Of a stretch of 8,150 bases of DNA, positions 5,578-8,150 are shown one piece after another. Position numbers and translations under genes: made by a program. Where the stretch lies: the NCBI GenBank assembly GCA_903885525.1, contig CAISJA010000300.1:1-8150 (forward strand). Reading direction: 5' to 3'. The notes below the pieces were generated by a model that saw nothing but the letters and a program-made list of their open reading frames with translations, had not been told where the DNA came from and made no database searches. Position 1 is the stretch's first letter. Each line of letters opens with the position of its first letter. The DNA is from an uncultured Opitutaceae bacterium (GTDB lineage: Bacteria; Verrucomicrobiota; Verrucomicrobiia; Opitutales; Opitutaceae).

Positions 5578-6261
5578 ATGCCCGCTGAAATTCTGCTCAT
5601 CGACGATGAGGCACCGCTGCGCCGCCTGCTGGGCACGACGCTGGCGGAGGCCGGTTACCGGGTGCGGACCGCGGCGACCGGCTCGGCCGGCCTACAGGAG
5701 TTGGCGCAGGCCAAGCCGGACGCTATTATCCTGGACATGGGCCTGCCGGACCTGCCCGGGCTGGAAGTGCTGCGGGAAATCCGGGCCCAGAGCGACCTCC
5801 CGGTCCTGATCCTTTCCGTCTTCGGTCAGGAGGGCAGCAAAGTGGCGGGCCTTGACGCCGGGGCGGATGATTACCTGATCAAGCCATTCGGCAACCACGA
5901 GCTGCTGGCGCGCCTGCGGGTTTTGTTGCGCCGGAAACTTTCCCCCCGGGAGGAACCGCTCGTCCGGTTCGGCGATATCGAGGTCGATGTTGTCCGCCGC
6001 AAGGTGACGCGCGGCGGCCACCCGGTGAAGCTGACCGCCCTCGAATACGGCCTGCTGCAGCTGTTCCTCCGCCATCGCGACATGGCGCTGACGCACCGTC
6101 AGATTTTGCGGGAATTGTGGGGGCCCAAGGCCGAGGACCGGACGCACTACCTGCGCATCTACGTGATGCGCCTGCGCCGCAAGCTCGAAGGGGAAGGAGG
6201 CGGGTTCAGCCATTTCCAGGCCGAATCGGGAATCGGCTACCGGTTTGTGACCGAGCCCTGA
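5578..6261 (+). CDS. KdpE-like OmpR-family response regulator
   Basis: This 227-residue regulator has a receiver domain (about 1-118) and a winged-helix DNA-binding domain (about 130-225). Receiver residues are complete: acidic Asp9-Asp10, phospho-acceptor Asp53 in ILDMGLPD, Ser80 and Lys102 in YLIKPFG. KVAGLDAGADDYLIKPFG is close to the KdpE subgroup. The C-terminal domain shows LTALEYGLLQLFLRH, the recognition-helix region HYLRIYVMRLRRKLE, and the closing GIGYRF wing. The ATG at 5578 lies 4 bp after the kinase stop, so the two genes are one operon. The frame is open upstream to 5347, but that stretch overlaps the kinase and is not homologous. It lacks an AAA+ domain and so cannot itself activate sigma-54 promoters. 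Likely targets are the TTTAT-type repeats before the two amt genes, but that is inference. Confidence 0.93.
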   Translation: MPAEILLIDDEAPLRRLLGTTLAEAGYRVRTAATGSAGLQELAQAKPDAIILDMGLPDLPGLEVLREIRAQSDLPVLILSVFGQEGSKVAGLDAGADDYLIKPFGNHELLARLRVLLRRKLSPREEPLVRFGDIEVDVVRRKVTRGGHPVKLTALEYGLLQLFLRHRDMALTHRQILRELWGPKAEDRTHYLRIYVMRLRRKLEGEGGGFSHFQAESGIGYRFVTEP

Positions 6262-6275
6262 GGCGGGGTCGGTGG

Positions 6276-6291
6276 GCGCCGGACGCGGCGC
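6276..6291 (+). terminator. Possible hairpin after the response regulator
   Basis: GCGCCG (6276-6281) and CGGCGC (6286-6291) form a perfect 6-bp stem around GACG, 14 bases after the stop. No T-run follows, so an intrinsic terminator is doubtful. Confidence 0.25.
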
Positions 6292-6338
6292 GCGCGGAAA
6301 ATCTGGTCGTCCCGTGCGAGGCGGACTCCGGAGGGAAA

Positions 6339-6357
6339 TGTTTATTTTCTGTTTATT
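6339..6357 (+). promoter_or_regulatory. Direct repeat TGTTTATT x2 (TTTATT-N5-TTTATT), candidate KdpE/OmpR-type box
   Basis: TGTTTATT occurs at 6339-6346 and 6350-6357, an 11-bp period. The core TTTATT-N5-TTTATT has the same geometry as the reported E. coli KdpE site (TTTATA-N5-TTTACA type). It is AT-rich in a GC-rich neighbourhood, ends 5 bp before the -24 element of the second amt promoter, and follows the KdpE-like gene. A third TGTT at 6360 runs into the -24 element, so binding there could block sigma-54 RNA polymerase. Confidence 0.5.
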
Positions 6358-6362
6358 CCTGT

Positions 6363-6378
6363 TGGTACGCACGCTGCG
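6363..6378 (+). promoter_or_regulatory. Sigma-54 (-24/-12) promoter of the second ammonium transporter gene
   Basis: TGGTACGCACGCTGCG has the GG (6364-6365) and GC (6376-6377) at 10-bp spacing and matches TGGCACG-N4-TTGCW except at three positions. The predicted start is near 6389, about 39 bases before the ATG at 6428. This excludes the upstream in-frame ATGs as translation starts. Confidence 0.65.
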
Positions 6379-6427
6379 TCAAGGAGAGCTGCTCCTGAGT
6401 AAACACCATCCTGACAACAAAACATCC

Positions 6428-8104
6428 ATGAGTAACTGGTTCTCCCGCCTGTCTCGGTCACGCGCAGCCCTGCTGGGGCTGACGCTCCTGTGTAGTCTTC
6501 CGGTGCCGCACCTGCGTGCGGACGATCCCAAGCCCGATCCCGCGGGCACCGCCACCGGCACCATTGCCGACGTCCCCAATTTTGTCGTCAGCGCCCCGGC
6601 CGACCTGATGGCCGACGACAAGAAGGACGCCGCCAAGGTGAAGGCCTACGAGGACGCCAAAAAGGCGGCGGACGACTACACCAAGCAGGCGGCGCTGGAG
6701 CCGCTGGCCGTGAAACTAGCTGACAATGTCGGCCACAACCGCGTCGCGATCAATTTCATGTGGACGCTGTTCACCGGCTTCCTGGTCATGTTCATGCAGG
6801 CAGGCTTTGCGCTTGTGGAGACGGGTCTGTGCCGCGCCAAGAACGCCGGGCACACCATGGCCATGAATTTCATGATCTACCCGCTGGGCATGCTCGGGTT
6901 CTACCTCTGCGGCTTCGCCTTTATGTTCGGTGGCATCGGCGCCATCGGCACGTTGGGCGGCTATGGCGGGCTGAATCACGAATACACCATTACCCTCTTC
7001 GGCAAGCCGTTCGGCCTGCTGGGCCTCAAGGGCTTCCTGCTGCAGGGGGCCGGTTACGACACCGCGGCCTTTGCGCTTTTCCTTTTCCAGATGGTGTTCA
7101 TGGACACGACCGCGACCATTCCCACCGGGGCGGCCGCGGAACGCTGGAAATTTTCCGCCTTCATGATCTATGGCGCCTGCATCGGCACCATCATGTATCC
7201 GCTTTTCGGCAACTGGGTCTGGGGCGGTGGCTGGCTCTCCCAGCTCGGCGCCAATTTCGGTCTCGGCCACGGTCATCTTGATTTTGCCGGCTCCTCGGTC
7301 GTGCACATGCAGGGCGGCGTCATCGCCTTCATCTTCGCTTGGCTGATCGGGCCGCGCTACGGCAAGTATAACGCCGAGGGCAAGCTGGTGAATCCGATCG
7401 TGCCGCACAACATCCCGATGGTCATGCTCGGCACGTTCATCCTCGCTTTCGGCTGGTTCGGCTTCAACCCGGGCTCGACCTTGGCCGGTACCGACCTGCG
7501 CATCGCCGTCGTGGCGGTGAACACCATGATCGCCGGTTCGACCGCCGCGCTCGCCACCACGCTCTACATGTGGTGGTTCAAGACCAAGAAGCCCGACCCG
7601 GCCATGATGTGCAACGGCATCCTCGCCGGCCTCGTGGCTATCACCGCCCCCTGCGCCTTCGTCAGCGTCGGCGGCGCGGCCATCATCGGCATTGTCGCGG
7701 GCATCCTGGTGGTGGAGGGCGTGTTCTTCTTTGACCGGATCCGCATCGACGACTCCGTCGGGGCCATCTCCGTCCACGGGCTCAACGGCGCCTGGGGCTG
7801 CCTCTCCATCGGCCTCTTCGCCGACGGCACCTACGGCGATGGCTTCAATGGCGTCGCGGGCAATGTGGCCGGTCTCTTCTACGGCGGCGGGCTGAGCCAG
7901 TTCTGGGCCGAGCTCATCGGCGTCGCGACCTGCTTCGTCACCCTTTCGCTCCTCTCGATCCTCGTCTACTATATCGCGGAATTCCTCGTCGGCAACCGCG
8001 TCTCGAAGGAAGTTGAGATCCAGGGTCTCGACATCCCCGAGATGGGCGCTCCGGGCTACGCCGGCATGGTCTTGGATCACAAGGCCGAGACCCCGGTCAG
8101 CTAA
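6428..8104 (+). CDS. Second ammonium transporter, Amt family, with long N-terminal extracytoplasmic extension
   Basis: From ATG 6428 the product has 558 residues, over 100 more than AmtB at 2089. A signal peptide (about 1-31, hydrophobic 13-25, HLRA before DD) is followed by about 70 hydrophilic residues rich in Lys, Asp and Ala (for example KKDAAKVKAYEDAKKAADDY), probably helical and extracytoplasmic. The channel starts near residue 105 and has the Phe pair at 220 and 224 (FQMVF), Trp265, Asp285 in DFAGSSVVH, twin histidines His293 and His450 (ISVHG), and WFGFNPGS with Phe346 and Ser350. It therefore should conduct ammonium. The cytoplasmic tail (DIPEMGAPGYAGM...) differs from AmtB's and lacks the HGE motif, so control by PII is uncertain. 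In-frame ATGs upstream to 6272 lie before the -24/-12 element and give no signal peptide at the end. No Shine-Dalgarno is seen. No glnK follows within the window. Confidence 0.93.
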   Translation: MSNWFSRLSRSRAALLGLTLLCSLPVPHLRADDPKPDPAGTATGTIADVPNFVVSAPADLMADDKKDAAKVKAYEDAKKAADDYTKQAALEPLAVKLADNVGHNRVAINFMWTLFTGFLVMFMQAGFALVETGLCRAKNAGHTMAMNFMIYPLGMLGFYLCGFAFMFGGIGAIGTLGGYGGLNHEYTITLFGKPFGLLGLKGFLLQGAGYDTAAFALFLFQMVFMDTTATIPTGAAAERWKFSAFMIYGACIGTIMYPLFGNWVWGGGWLSQLGANFGLGHGHLDFAGSSVVHMQGGVIAFIFAWLIGPRYGKYNAEGKLVNPIVPHNIPMVMLGTFILAFGWFGFNPGSTLAGTDLRIAVVAVNTMIAGSTAALATTLYMWWFKTKKPDPAMMCNGILAGLVAITAPCAFVSVGGAAIIGIVAGILVVEGVFFFDRIRIDDSVGAISVHGLNGAWGCLSIGLFADGTYGDGFNGVAGNVAGLFYGGGLSQFWAELIGVATCFVTLSLLSILVYYIAEFLVGNRVSKEVEIQGLDIPEMGAPGYAGMVLDHKAETPVS

Positions 8105-8124
8105 ACCTTCCACACCTGTCCCAC

Positions 8125-8150
8125 GGCGCCACGGTCCGATCCCGGGCGCC
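8125..8150 (+). terminator. Probable terminator hairpin of the second amt gene, cut by the window edge
   Basis: GGCGCC (8125-8130) plus CGG (8132-8134) pairs with CCG (8142-8144) plus GGCGCC (8145-8150): nine pairs with one bulged A and a 7-base loop, 20 bases after the stop. Any T-run would lie beyond the window, so this is tentative. Confidence 0.4.

Noticed and set aside
6381..6386. AAGGAG as a Shine-Dalgarno for the second amt gene
   Set aside because: It is over 40 bases before the ATG at 6428, has no start codon at proper spacing in a useful frame, and lies upstream of the predicted transcript start; it is part of a small AGGAG/CTCCT inverted repeat.
6272..6427. Upstream extension of the second amt gene to an ATG at 6272
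   Set aside because: It would begin before the -24/-12 promoter element and place a hydrophobic segment ahead of a good signal peptide that starts at 6428.
6716..8113. 465-codon open frame on the minus strand opposite the second amt gene
   Set aside because: Same signature of an antisense shadow in GC-rich DNA (Asp, Glu, His, Gly rich, no motifs), while the plus strand encodes a complete transporter.
1..8150. tRNA, rRNA, CRISPR arrays, insertion sequences, integrase sites or phage genes
   Set aside because: None were recognised on either strand; all long stretches are accounted for by metabolic, transport and regulatory genes with short intergenic regions.

Overview
This GC-rich window (roughly two thirds G+C by eye) is bacterial chromosome with tightly packed genes. 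Most starts lack a Shine-Dalgarno sequence, and two different AmtB-type transporters are present. The protein styles and the weak Shine-Dalgarno use would fit a high-GC Verrucomicrobiota such as Opitutaceae. That placement is inference, because no rRNA or other marker gene is present.

Layout. (1) 1-690, minus strand: a Nif3/YbgI-family dinuclear-metal protein, cut by the left edge. (2) 775-1250: a dCMP deaminase whose two conserved halves lie in different frames, followed 23 bp later by a YqgE/AlgH protein (1274-1831). (3) 1832-2088: a regulatory region with a GC-rich part and then a sharply AT-rich island (about 1978-2020) containing helically spaced NATAAR repeats and an IHF-like site, then a -24/-12 (sigma-54) promoter. 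(4) 2089-3793: amtB followed 10 bp later by a glnK-type PII gene, closed by a rho-independent terminator. (5) 3849-3980: GC-rich palindromes and a second -24/-12 element. (6) 3981-6261: a KdpD-like histidine kinase without the KdpD/Usp cytoplasmic N-terminus, and a KdpE-like OmpR-family response regulator 4 bp downstream. (7) 6262-6427: a third -24/-12 element preceded by a TTTATT-N5-TTTATT direct repeat. (8) 6428-8104: a second, larger ammonium transporter with a long extracytoplasmic N-terminal extension. A probable terminator hairpin reaches the right edge.

How the parts may work together. AmtB conducts ammonium and the PII protein would gate it according to 2-oxoglutarate and adenylate levels. 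The three downstream transcription units each start with a sigma-54-type element of the same variant form (TGGYAYG-N4-CTGC), so they look like one nitrogen-type regulon. The locus also contains a KdpDE-like pair with no kdpFABC beside it. T-rich repeats with a spacing of about 11 bp, resembling KdpE/OmpR boxes, sit in front of both transporter genes. The most interesting hypothesis is therefore an ammonium-uptake module in which a truncated KdpD/KdpE paralogue controls or modulates two AmtB channels alongside sigma-54. This is inferred from sequence arrangement only.
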